The notes below the pieces were generated by a model. That model saw only the letters and a list, made by a program, of their open reading frames with translations, was not told where the DNA came from and did not search any database. DNA of 64,000 bases, taken from contig DIXG01000024.1 of the NCBI GenBank assembly GCA_002436005.1, positions 8,034 through 72,033 on the forward strand. The letters are read 5' to 3'. The stretch comes from Anaerolineaceae bacterium UBA6086 (GTDB taxonomy: Bacteria; Chloroflexota; Anaerolineae; Anaerolineales; Anaerolineaceae). Below, in pieces: positions 8,363-15,457 of this stretch. The number at the start of each line of letters is the position of its first letter. Position 1 is the stretch's first letter. A program made the position numbers and the translations under genes.

Positions 8363-8405
8363 CTCGCTGGCTGGGTGCCCCCCTCACCCAGTCAGCGAGA
8401 ACTTT
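8363..8405. terminator. Bidirectional terminator between convergent genes
   Basis: A 15-bp stem with a single G-T wobble pairs 8363-8377 with 8385-8399 around a C-rich loop. AACTTTT follows on the plus strand and TAATTTTATT on the minus strand, so it can end both the ECF operon and nadD. Confidence 0.8.
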
Positions 8406-8482
8406 TAAACCTCAATTAATCCCCAAATCATCCACATTCCCCACAGAAACCCAAACCTGCTCACTTCTTCAGATATAGCACG

Positions 8483-9115
8483 TCACTCTGATTTTTCGAG
8501 ATACTCCTGGTTATGATAAATCCCGGTGGCGCAGATGTAGTCATATACACTGGGCAAAACATAATAACGATAGGCACGCTTCTCTAAAGCCCGCCGACGA
8601 ACCTGGTTAGCTGAAATTTCAAGCAGTGGGGCAGTTACGAAATGCAATTTTGATTCAATCTGCGGCAAAGCCCTCACCAACTCAGATAAATCCACATCAT
8701 CTCCCGGCCGCCTCATTGCCCCGATCCCATCAACGGCATCCAAAAAGGCTTCAGCCATATACCAGTTGGGTAAATCTTGCAGTGAATCGCCCCCCATCAA
8801 ATAGATCAGATCCTGATCCGAATACTCTTCTCTGAGAAGGTGCACGGTGTCTATCGAATAATGGGGTCCGGGTCTGTCAATGTCCACACGGGAAAGACAG
8901 AAACCGGGATCATCCGAAATTGCCAGCGTGACCATTGCCAACCGATGTTCAAGCGATGAAATATGCTGACCGTGTTTGTGAGGTGGATCAGGCGTGAGCA
9001 CCCAGATGGTGCAGTCCAGGTGCAGCTGGTCTCTGGCTTCGGCTGCCAAAATCAAGTGACCAACATGAGGGGGATCAAAGGTTCCCCCAAAAATACCCAA
9101 CCTTTTCTTTTCCAT
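8483..9115 (-). CDS. nadD: Nicotinate-nucleotide adenylyltransferase
   Basis: NadD adenylates nicotinate mononucleotide to deamido-NAD in NAD synthesis. The 210-residue length is typical. The nucleotidyltransferase signature GGTFDPPHVGH is at residues 9-19, YLMGGDSLQDLPNW follows near 104, and the second motif is ISANQVRRRAL near 178, equivalent to the family ISSTxIR. The start codon is 4 bases after the obgE stop, so the two genes are co-transcribed. The obgE-nadD order is common in many bacteria. The C-terminal 25 residues are a short charged extension. Confidence 0.95.
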   Translation of the reverse strand: MEKKRLGIFGGTFDPPHVGHLILAAEARDQLHLDCTIWVLTPDPPHKHGQHISSLEHRLAMVTLAISDDPGFCLSRVDIDRPGPHYSIDTVHLLREEYSDQDLIYLMGGDSLQDLPNWYMAEAFLDAVDGIGAMRRPGDDVDLSELVRALPQIESKLHFVTAPLLEISANQVRRRALEKRAYRYYVLPSVYDYICATGIYHNQEYLEKSE

Positions 9116-9119
9116 GGTC

Positions 9120-10379
9120 TTAATCCTGCCATTCTAAAGCATAATCGCCAATGAAAACCGTATCCCCTTCTTCAATGCCAGCATCGCGCAGGGCTTCGTC
9201 AAGCCCGATATTTTCCATCAGCCGCTGAAAACGCCTGACCGATTCACGATGTTCCCAGTAGGTCATCGCCGCTGCTCGTTCAATCGCCTCACCGCTAACC
9301 TCCCAGCCTTCTTCGGTTTGTCGAATGCGGAAGGCTTTAGGATCCTCAGCAGCCCGATATACGGGCATGGCTTCAACAGGTTCTGGCTCGGGTGCGTCTT
9401 TTTCAAGTTCAACCGCACGCCACATCAATTTATCTATATTTTCATGGGTTACCGTTGAAATCGGGATCACATCATAACCCAAATCCCTCAATTGCTCTGC
9501 CACCTCGGGCCAACGCGCCTGCACCATGGGTAAATCCATTTTATTAAATGCCACCACCTGGGGCTTTTCCGTGATCTTTTCATCAAACAACGCCATTTCG
9601 CTGTTGATCTGGGAAAAATCAGAGATGGGATCTTCCGACATCCCATCCAGCACATGAATTAACACCTTTGTGCGCTGGATATGCCGTAAAAACGAAAATC
9701 CCAACCCAACGCCCTGGTGAGCGCCTTCAATCAAGCCAGGAATATCTGCAAGAACCAGGATGGTATCAATATCGAGCTTCGCCACTCCCAGGTTTGGGCT
9801 GATGGTAGTGAAAGGATAATTTGCAATCTTGGGTTTTGCGTTTGAAACCACTGCCAGAAGGCTGGACTTACCTGCGTTGGGTACGCCGACAATCCCAATA
9901 TCTGCGATCATCTTCAATTCAAGGCGCAGCGTCTTTGATTCTTCGGGTTCACCACGTTCCGCCATGCGAGGCGCCTGGTTACGGCTGGTAGCGAAATGCT
10001 GATTTCCACGGCCTCCCCGGCCTCCTTTGGCGACGACAAGCTGCTGATAATCCTCAACCAGGTCACCGATCAGATCGCCGGTCTCAGCATCAAACACCAG
10101 CGTGCCTGGGGGGACATAAACCACCAGATCTTTGGCAGATTTTCCACTCATGTTATTAGGACCGCCGTGATTGCCGCTATCAGCAACATAACGGGTGCGA
10201 TGCCTGAAATCATAGAGTGTATTCAGGGTCGGCTTGACCTCAAGGATCACATCCCCACCCCGCCCCCCGTCACCGCCGTCCGGGCCGCCGCGCGGTTTAT
10301 ATTTTTCGCGGTGAAAATGCACCATGCCGTCGCCACCACGTCCAGATTCAACATAAATTTCTGCTTCATCAAAATACAT
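9120..10379 (-). CDS. obgE: GTPase ObgE/CgtA
   Basis: Obg is an essential GTPase tied to 50S ribosome assembly and stress signalling. The 419-residue protein shows the glycine-rich Obg fold (about 1-158, with GGPDGGDGGRGGD), then the G domain with GVPNAGKSS (G1), TTISPNLG (G2), DIPG (G3) and NKMD (G4). A C-terminal OCT domain lies at about 345-419. nadD follows immediately. The upstream cpgS-like gene is separated from it by a strong terminator, so obgE-nadD should have its own promoter in the AT-rich 10380-10446 stretch; I see no convincing consensus there. Confidence 0.96.
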   Translation of the reverse strand: MYFDEAEIYVESGRGGDGMVHFHREKYKPRGGPDGGDGGRGGDVILEVKPTLNTLYDFRHRTRYVADSGNHGGPNNMSGKSAKDLVVYVPPGTLVFDAETGDLIGDLVEDYQQLVVAKGGRGGRGNQHFATSRNQAPRMAERGEPEESKTLRLELKMIADIGIVGVPNAGKSSLLAVVSNAKPKIANYPFTTISPNLGVAKLDIDTILVLADIPGLIEGAHQGVGLGFSFLRHIQRTKVLIHVLDGMSEDPISDFSQINSEMALFDEKITEKPQVVAFNKMDLPMVQARWPEVAEQLRDLGYDVIPISTVTHENIDKLMWRAVELEKDAPEPEPVEAMPVYRAAEDPKAFRIRQTEEGWEVSGEAIERAAAMTYWEHRESVRRFQRLMENIGLDEALRDAGIEEGDTVFIGDYALEWQD

Positions 10380-10446
10380 CTTGCAAAACCACTTTTCTTT
10401 GTTTTTCTTAAAATTTTGTTTGTTAATCTTACCGCATTAAAATCGA

Positions 10447-10475
10447 ATCGGGGTCGCCCTTATGGCGACCCCGAT
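10447..10475 (-). terminator. Terminator of the cpgS-like gene
   Basis: A perfect 12-bp stem (10447-10458 with 10464-10475, loop CTTAT) is followed on the minus strand by TCGATTTTAA. It ends the minus-strand gene at 10506. Confidence 0.75.
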
Positions 10476-10505
10476 GAATGGTCAATGCAGACCTGATTTT
10501 CGAAT

Positions 10506-11825
10506 TTACTTGCCGAATTTCTCTGTCAGGATGGATTTTAGTGTGGGTTCGCCAATCTCCTGCAGTTCATAACGCACACGCTGGATCGGTTTATTGATCT
10601 TGATCACGCGCGTCAGGTCAATCGGTGTGCCGCTCAGCACCAGATCCACATCTGCTGCATTGATCGTTGCTTCCAGATCGCGCATCATCTGATCGCCATA
10701 GCCCATCGCTGGCAGAATCGCGCCCGTGGAGGGATATTTTTCATAGGTGGCTTTAATCGAGCCAACAGCATACGGTCGAGGATCAACAATCTCACCAGCG
10801 CCAAAGCGGCGAGCAGCAACATATCCTGCGCCATAAGCCATCTCACCATGGGTCAGCGTTGGACCGTCTTCCACCACCAGCAAACGCTTGCCGCGGATGG
10901 CATCAGGTTCGTCCACAAATAAAGGTGATGCCCCTTCAATCACAATGGCATCCGGGTTGGCAGCAAACAGATTGTTGCGAACGACAATCACATCATCAGG
11001 TGCAGCAGTATCAACCTTATTGATCACAAACACATCTGCCATCCGGACGTTGGTCTCGCCAGGATAATAGCGAAGCTCATGTCCCGGGCGATGCGGATCG
11101 GCGACAACGATCAGCAGGTCGGTCTGATAAAACGAGAAGTCATTATTCCCACCATCCCAAAGGACAATATCCACTTCTTTTTCCGCTTCACGCAAAATGG
11201 CTTCATAATCAACGCCAGCATAAACAATCACGCCATTGTCAATATGCGGTTCGTATTCCTCGCGTTCCTCGATGGTGCATTCATGTTTGTCCAGATCGCT
11301 GTAATCCGCAAAGCGCTGTACCTTCTGCTTGACGAGGTCACCATAGGGCATAGGGTGGCGAATGGCAGCCACTTTATAACCCATATCACGCAAAATCAAC
11401 GAAACACGCCGCGTGGTCTGGCTCTTGCCAGAACCGGTGCGTACTGCGCATACGCCCACCACAGGCTTGGTTGATTTTATCTGGGTGTTTGTAGTACCCA
11501 TCAGACGGAAATCCGCGCCAACGGCATTTACCAGTGCCGCTTTATGCATCACATATTCATAGGGCACATCGCTGTAAGCAAATAGAACCTGGTCAACCTT
11601 TTCTTTCTTAATTAAGGTTTCCAATTCTGATTCAGGATAAATCGGGATCCCTTCAGGATACAGTTCGCCGGCTAAAGCTGCGGGATATTTTCGCCCTTCA
11701 ATGTTCGGGATTTGTGTGGCTGTGAACGCCACCACTTCATATTTCTCATTGTCACGATAAAACGTGTTGAAATTATGAAAATCTCGTCCTGCTGCGCCCA
11801 TAATTAATGTTCGAATTCTTGCCAT
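10506..11825 (-). CDS. cpgS-like GTPase (cyclic 2,3-diphosphoglycerate synthetase family)
   Basis: The 439-residue protein belongs to the family annotated as cyclic 2,3-diphosphoglycerate synthetase or COG2403 predicted GTPase. The N-terminal Rossmann-like part (about 1-120) has IMGAAGRDFHNFN. A P-loop-like TGSGKSQTTR stands near residue 133, with DxxxWDGGNND near 225 and NKVD near 270. Authentic cDPG is a solute of hyperthermophilic methanogens; the role in mesophilic bacteria is unproved, so the enzymatic name should be treated with caution. ATAAGGAGT precedes the ATG. It lies 53 bases after argS and is probably co-transcribed with it. Confidence 0.72.
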   Translation of the reverse strand: MARIRTLIMGAAGRDFHNFNTFYRDNEKYEVVAFTATQIPNIEGRKYPAALAGELYPEGIPIYPESELETLIKKEKVDQVLFAYSDVPYEYVMHKAALVNAVGADFRLMGTTNTQIKSTKPVVGVCAVRTGSGKSQTTRRVSLILRDMGYKVAAIRHPMPYGDLVKQKVQRFADYSDLDKHECTIEEREEYEPHIDNGVIVYAGVDYEAILREAEKEVDIVLWDGGNNDFSFYQTDLLIVVADPHRPGHELRYYPGETNVRMADVFVINKVDTAAPDDVIVVRNNLFAANPDAIVIEGASPLFVDEPDAIRGKRLLVVEDGPTLTHGEMAYGAGYVAARRFGAGEIVDPRPYAVGSIKATYEKYPSTGAILPAMGYGDQMMRDLEATINAADVDLVLSGTPIDLTRVIKINKPIQRVRYELQEIGEPTLKSILTEKFGK

Positions 11826-11878
11826 GGAAACTTTTACTCCTTATCACTAGGTTGGTTTGGTAAACAATACATCGTCGC

Positions 11879-13636
11879 CTACATCGAGCTGGGAGCTGCA
11901 ATGCCCAGCAAGTTCAGACTGGTTGCTATAACCTGTTTTGCTGCTGCCACCAGGCGCAAGCGATAAGCCCGCACCGTTGGCTCTGCATTCAGCACATGAC
12001 AGGTATTATAAAAATCGTTGAACGCTTTGGCAAGGTCAAATGCCAGGTTCGCGATAACTAATGGGCGGAAATCTTCCGATGCCCGTTGAACCTCTGCCGG
12101 TAAACGCGTCAATAATTCAATCAGATCCACTTCTGCTTTCTCAAGTTGATCTGGAAAATCCACTGCTTCTGGCAACGCCTCACCCGCCCTGCGTAAAATA
12201 CTGCCTGCCCGCACATGCGCATATTGGATGTAGGGGGCTGCCTGCCCGTTAAAATCCAGCGCAGCATCCCAATCAAAGGTGACAACCTTGGTGTTGTCGC
12301 GGGAGAGCATGGTGTATTTTAACGCGCCCAGTGCCACAGCTTCAGCGATCTTATCTTTAACAGAATCCGCCAGTTCAGGGTTTTTAACCTCAACAATATC
12401 CTTCGCTCGCTGTGTCGCTTCAGCAACCAGATCATCAAAAAGAACAACCGTGCCCTCACGCGATGACATGGTCACGTTCCCCGGTAAATTGACCAGCTCA
12501 TAGGGCAGGTGGTAAAGCTTATCCGCCCAATCAAAGCCCAAAATTTCGAGCGTCTTAAAAATTTGCTTCAGATAGAGAGACTGCCGGACGTCGATCACAT
12601 AGACTGATTTATCCAGGTCATATTCCGAAAACTTCTGGATTGCCAGCGGCAGGTCTTTGGTTGCGTACAGCGAAGAGCCGTCCGACCGCAGTACAACCAG
12701 CACGCGGTATTCTTCCTTGGTGCCAAGCACAGCATCCAGGTCAATAAATACGGGTCCATCAGGGCGTTCATCCTGGGCAAGCCCCCGGTCAATTAACTGC
12801 TGCACCAATGCTATTCCTGAATCCTCCACATCACTCTCGAAGTAAATCCGGTCAAAGGATTCACCGAGCAGGTTGTAGATCTGTTCAAACCCTTCCAGAG
12901 ACCACTGGCGGGTTTCTTGCCACAATGCCACGATTTCCGGGTCACGCGCATTCCAGCGGGCATACAACTCACGCACTTCAGCCTCATTTTCAGAATCCTG
13001 AAAGAGACTGTCGGCTTCAGCGTAAATTTCGTTCATCCAGTGCGTTTTATTCTCACCTGGCACTTCACCACGATGGTTTTTCAGATAATTCCACATCCAC
13101 TTGACCACATGCAGCCCAATATCACCCAGATAGTTCGCCCTAATAACTTCATATCCCGCGAATTCAAGGATCCGGCAAATCGCGCCGCCTAAAATCACGT
13201 TGCGCAAATGACCAACATGGAAGGATTTGTGTGTGTTGGGCTGGGAATATTCCACCATCACGGTTTGATGACGAGCAGTGCCTCGCCCAAAACCAGCACC
13301 AGCATCAATCACTGTATCCACAACACGCCGTGCGTAGGCTGCATTTGAAAAATACAGGTTCAAATAGCCATTAATCGCTTCCAGATGTGAGAAGCCAGGC
13401 GGCGCTTGACCAATAGATGTCTTGATGCCTTCAGCCAGTTCCTGTGCCCGCTGCGGCACGATCACCCTCTTGCCAGATCTGGCTTCAGATGCTGCCACGG
13501 GGAAGAGCGGTACAGCCAGACCCCATTCTCCGCTAAAAGGGATCTGGCGAAATTCTATCGCAGGGTCATCTATCGCTTCAGTTTCCAGATAATCCTTGAT
13601 TTTTGTTTTAATAAATGATTTTTCATTTTCGAACAT
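11879..13636 (-). CDS. argS: Arginyl-tRNA synthetase
   Basis: This class I synthetase charges tRNA-Arg. The 585-residue protein shows an N-terminal Add-1-like domain, then the HIGH box as HVGHLRN (after QPNTHKSF) and ANYLGDIGLHV. It has the ArgRS-type degenerate KMSKS, read here as MSSREGTVV, and ends in the anticodon-binding alpha-helical domain (QYAHVRAGSILRR). An upstream in-frame GTG at 13648 exists, but the ATG at 13636 has AGAGGTG 9 bases ahead and is preferred. An extended -10 promoter TGTTATAAT lies upstream. The next gene is the cpgS-like GTPase. Confidence 0.95.
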   Translation of the reverse strand: MFENEKSFIKTKIKDYLETEAIDDPAIEFRQIPFSGEWGLAVPLFPVAASEARSGKRVIVPQRAQELAEGIKTSIGQAPPGFSHLEAINGYLNLYFSNAAYARRVVDTVIDAGAGFGRGTARHQTVMVEYSQPNTHKSFHVGHLRNVILGGAICRILEFAGYEVIRANYLGDIGLHVVKWMWNYLKNHRGEVPGENKTHWMNEIYAEADSLFQDSENEAEVRELYARWNARDPEIVALWQETRQWSLEGFEQIYNLLGESFDRIYFESDVEDSGIALVQQLIDRGLAQDERPDGPVFIDLDAVLGTKEEYRVLVVLRSDGSSLYATKDLPLAIQKFSEYDLDKSVYVIDVRQSLYLKQIFKTLEILGFDWADKLYHLPYELVNLPGNVTMSSREGTVVLFDDLVAEATQRAKDIVEVKNPELADSVKDKIAEAVALGALKYTMLSRDNTKVVTFDWDAALDFNGQAAPYIQYAHVRAGSILRRAGEALPEAVDFPDQLEKAEVDLIELLTRLPAEVQRASEDFRPLVIANLAFDLAKAFNDFYNTCHVLNAEPTVRAYRLRLVAAAKQVIATSLNLLGIAAPSSM

Positions 13637-13672
13637 TATCTCTCGCACCTCTATGATCTTACATCAGAGGCA

Positions 13673-13681
13673 ATTATAACA
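13673..13681 (-). promoter_or_regulatory. Extended -10 promoter of argS
   Basis: On the minus strand TGTTATAAT (13673-13681) matches an extended -10 (TGnTATAAT) about 37 bases before the argS ATG. The -35 region is weak, as is usual for extended -10 promoters. Confidence 0.5.
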
Positions 13682-13731
13682 CCTGATGCTTTCATTATCG
13701 ATCACTATGTTGACTATGCCCCTCAATGCAA

Positions 13732-13760
13732 AGCGGGAGCATAAAAGCTCCCGCTGCAGT
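13732..13760 (-). terminator. Hairpin after rpsT
   Basis: A perfect 9-bp stem, AGCGGGAGC (13732-13740) with GCTCCCGCT (13747-13755), lies downstream of rpsT on the minus strand. The following T tract is short, so termination may be partial. Confidence 0.55.
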
Positions 13761-13795
13761 TGCTTATTTATCGCTTTAAAACCATTAAGAAGCGA

Positions 13796-14059
13796 TCAGT
13801 CCATGCTGTTTAAGCGGCGCATTAGACCGCTCTTCTGCCTGGCAGCTTTATTCTTATGAATAATGCCTTTTGCAGCAGCCTTATCCAACGCTTTCACAGC
13901 AACCATTGTTGCTTCGCGCGCTTCTTCGAATTGACCGGCATCAATAGCCACACGGGCTTTGCGTAGTGCAGTTCGAGCTCGTCCGCGAAAAACACGGTTA
14001 AGGTCTCGTCGTTTCAGGTTCTGACGATTACGTTTTATTTGCGATTTAATATTTGCCAA
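13796..14059 (-). CDS. rpsT: 30S ribosomal protein S20
   Basis: S20 binds 16S rRNA early in 30S assembly. The 87-residue protein has the usual basic helical composition: ANIKSQIKRNRQNLKRRDLN at the start, then RTALRKARVAI and IHKNKAARQKSGLMRRL near the end. A longer reading from ATG 14089 would add residues foreign to the family. The true start is TTG at 14059, preceded by GGAGG seven bases upstream. Escherichia coli rpsT is also started by TTG, where the weak start takes part in autoregulation. It is transcribed toward argS and followed by a hairpin. Confidence 0.93.
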   Translation of the reverse strand: MANIKSQIKRNRQNLKRRDLNRVFRGRARTALRKARVAIDAGQFEEAREATMVAVKALDKAAAKGIIHKNKAARQKSGLMRRLNSMD

Positions 14060-14317
14060 GGTCTTTCCTCCAATAACTTTCTGGATCAATCTAAAAATAT
14101 CACGAAGAAGAATTTTACCTGACCAATACTATTTTGTCCAGCACCATCCTTAACCAATATAGAAAACCAATCCAAAACGTAAATTTCCTGGCATAAAAGG
14201 AGTCTGGTGGCAGGAAAAACGCCCCAGCGCCCGATCATAAACGGGCTGTCTTTCCACGCCGGTGATGCTCACGATCCCCCTCCCCTGTCTTAATCCACAA
14301 TTCCAACAAATTAATCG

Positions 14318-14323
14318 TATAAT
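14318..14323 (+). promoter_or_regulatory. -10 box of rnpB
   Basis: TATAAT at 14318-14323 lies 17 bases before the RNase P RNA 5' end. No strong -35 is visible. The rest of 14090-14317 holds nothing I recognise. Confidence 0.5.
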
Positions 14324-14340
14324 GTAAATCCAAAATAAAA

Positions 14341-14718
14341 CCAGGTCAGCTGGATGGACGCGGGCACTTTGTGTCCGAGGAAAGTCCGCACACCACAGGG
14401 CAGCATGCCGGGTAACGCCCGGAAGCGTGTAAACGTTTGGAACAGGGCCACAGAAAGCAAACCGCTCTTCCGCAAGGCAGAGTAAGGGTGAAACGGCGGT
14501 GTAAGAGACCACCGGCGGGTGCAGCAATGTATCCGGACAGGCAACCCTCATGCGGTGCAAGATCAAGCAGGAGAGAAGTCTCTTCTGAGACGGGAAGTGC
14601 CCACTCCCCTATCATCTCCGGGTAGATCGCTCGAGCGGTTGGGTAACCAGCCGCCCAGATAGATGTCCATCCAGGTGGTTTTCCACTGGACAGAATGCGG
14701 CTTACAGGCTGGCCTGGC
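14341..14718 (+). ncRNA. rnpB: RNase P RNA, bacterial type A
   Basis: This is the catalytic RNA that trims 5' leaders from pre-tRNAs. The conserved core is readable: GAGGAAAGTCC at 14377-14387 (P4 5' strand and CR I), GGGCCACAGAAA near 14446, AGGGTGAAACGGCGG near 14485, CAGATAGATG at 14656-14665, and the 3' universal segment ACAGAATGCGGCTTAC at 14690-14705. The ends pair as P1 (CCAGGTCAGC with GCTGGCCTGG), which fixes the boundaries. Seven T residues directly after 14718 form the terminator with P1 as its stem. The length of about 378 nt is normal. Protein-like frames across it are not real. Confidence 0.96.
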
Positions 14719-14737
14719 TTTTTTTGATCCCACTATT

Positions 14738-14833
14738 TCAAGATTTTTTCCTCAAAAAAACCTGGAAAATCGAGAAGATCATTCCAGCAATATTGACTCG
14801 CTTTTGTTCTGAGTCAAAGGTTAATTTTTTCAT
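14738..14833 (-). CDS. Possible 31-residue small protein
   Basis: An ATG on the minus strand at 14833 opens a 31-codon frame, with CAGGTG about 6 bases before it. It encodes a basic, partly hydrophobic peptide that starts MKKLTFDSEQKR and ends FLRKKS. A perfect 7-bp inverted repeat (TTGACTC 14793-14799 with GAGTCAA 14811-14817) lies inside it, so the region could instead be structured RNA or the end of a control site. I recognise no family. It occupies the gap between rnpB and the DUF488 gene. Confidence 0.2.
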   Translation of the reverse strand: MKKLTFDSEQKRVNIAGMIFSIFQVFLRKKS

Positions 14834-14870
14834 CGTAAACACCTGAAATTGGAAACCTGTGACCAGAGTA

Positions 14871-14900
14871 TTGAAAGTTGGTCCTATTTTCCTATATAAT
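14871..14900 (+). promoter_or_regulatory. Promoter of the DUF488 gene, probably leaderless
   Basis: TTGAAA at 14871-14876 and TATAAT at 14895-14900 have an 18-base spacer. The start codon at 14906 begins 5 bases after the -10 box, about where transcription would start, so the mRNA should have little or no leader. Confidence 0.6.
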
Positions 14901-14905
14901 AAGGT

Positions 14906-15388
14906 ATGCCACAAACAATATTCACTATTGGGCATAGCAACCTGAGCTTCATGCGGTTCCTCTCGCTGCTCCAGGCGAACAACATCAATCACATCATCGA
15001 CGTCCGCAGCATTCCTTACAGCAAACGAGCTCCCTGGAGCAATAAATCGCGCCTATCTGAAATCCTGAAGCCCTTTCACATTCAATACACCTATTTAGGT
15101 CACAAACTTGGCGGGAAAAAGCAAGCCATCGATCATGTTTCCAAACAACAGGGTGTCTCCCCTCAAAATCAATATGACGATGCCATCCAGATGCTGCTGC
15201 AGCTCTGTATGCGCGAAAACCTGGCGCTCCTTTGTGCCGAAGGGGACCCAGCCAACTGCCACCGGCAGCATATCGTTGCGCAAACGCTGCTCGATTCAGA
15301 TATCACTGTGCTTCACATTTTGAAGAATGGTATGCTTAAAGAGGCTTGGAAAGAAGATCAAGGGCACGAACAGCCCTCACTTTTCTGA
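14906..15388 (+). CDS. DUF488 domain protein
   Basis: The 160-residue protein has the family hallmarks: TIGHSN at residues 6-11, VRSIPYSK near residue 33, YLGHKLGG near residue 62, and the cysteine motif CAEGDPANCHR near residue 110. DUF488 proteins are widespread small cytosolic proteins, often near DNA-repair or stress genes. Their biochemical role is not settled; a nucleic-acid or redox role has been suggested from the conserved Cys/His. A -10 box only 5 bases before the ATG suggests a leaderless transcript. No neighbour gives a firm clue. Confidence 0.85.
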   Translation: MPQTIFTIGHSNLSFMRFLSLLQANNINHIIDVRSIPYSKRAPWSNKSRLSEILKPFHIQYTYLGHKLGGKKQAIDHVSKQQGVSPQNQYDDAIQMLLQLCMRENLALLCAEGDPANCHRQHIVAQTLLDSDITVLHILKNGMLKEAWKEDQGHEQPSLF

Positions 15389-15457
15389 TCCTTTTTAAGT
15401 CACTTCAAAATCAACAACCCTGACTGTAAAGCACACTGACTGGCAGACAAGGCAACA

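Noticed and set aside
10996..11474. Plus-strand frames inside the cpgS-like gene
   Set aside because: No ribosome site; the minus-strand gene has clear family motifs over the same bases.
14150..14615. Open frames on both strands across 14150-14615
   Set aside because: They lie on the RNase P RNA, whose conserved core and P1 ends are plain; coding is a by-product of GC-rich structure.
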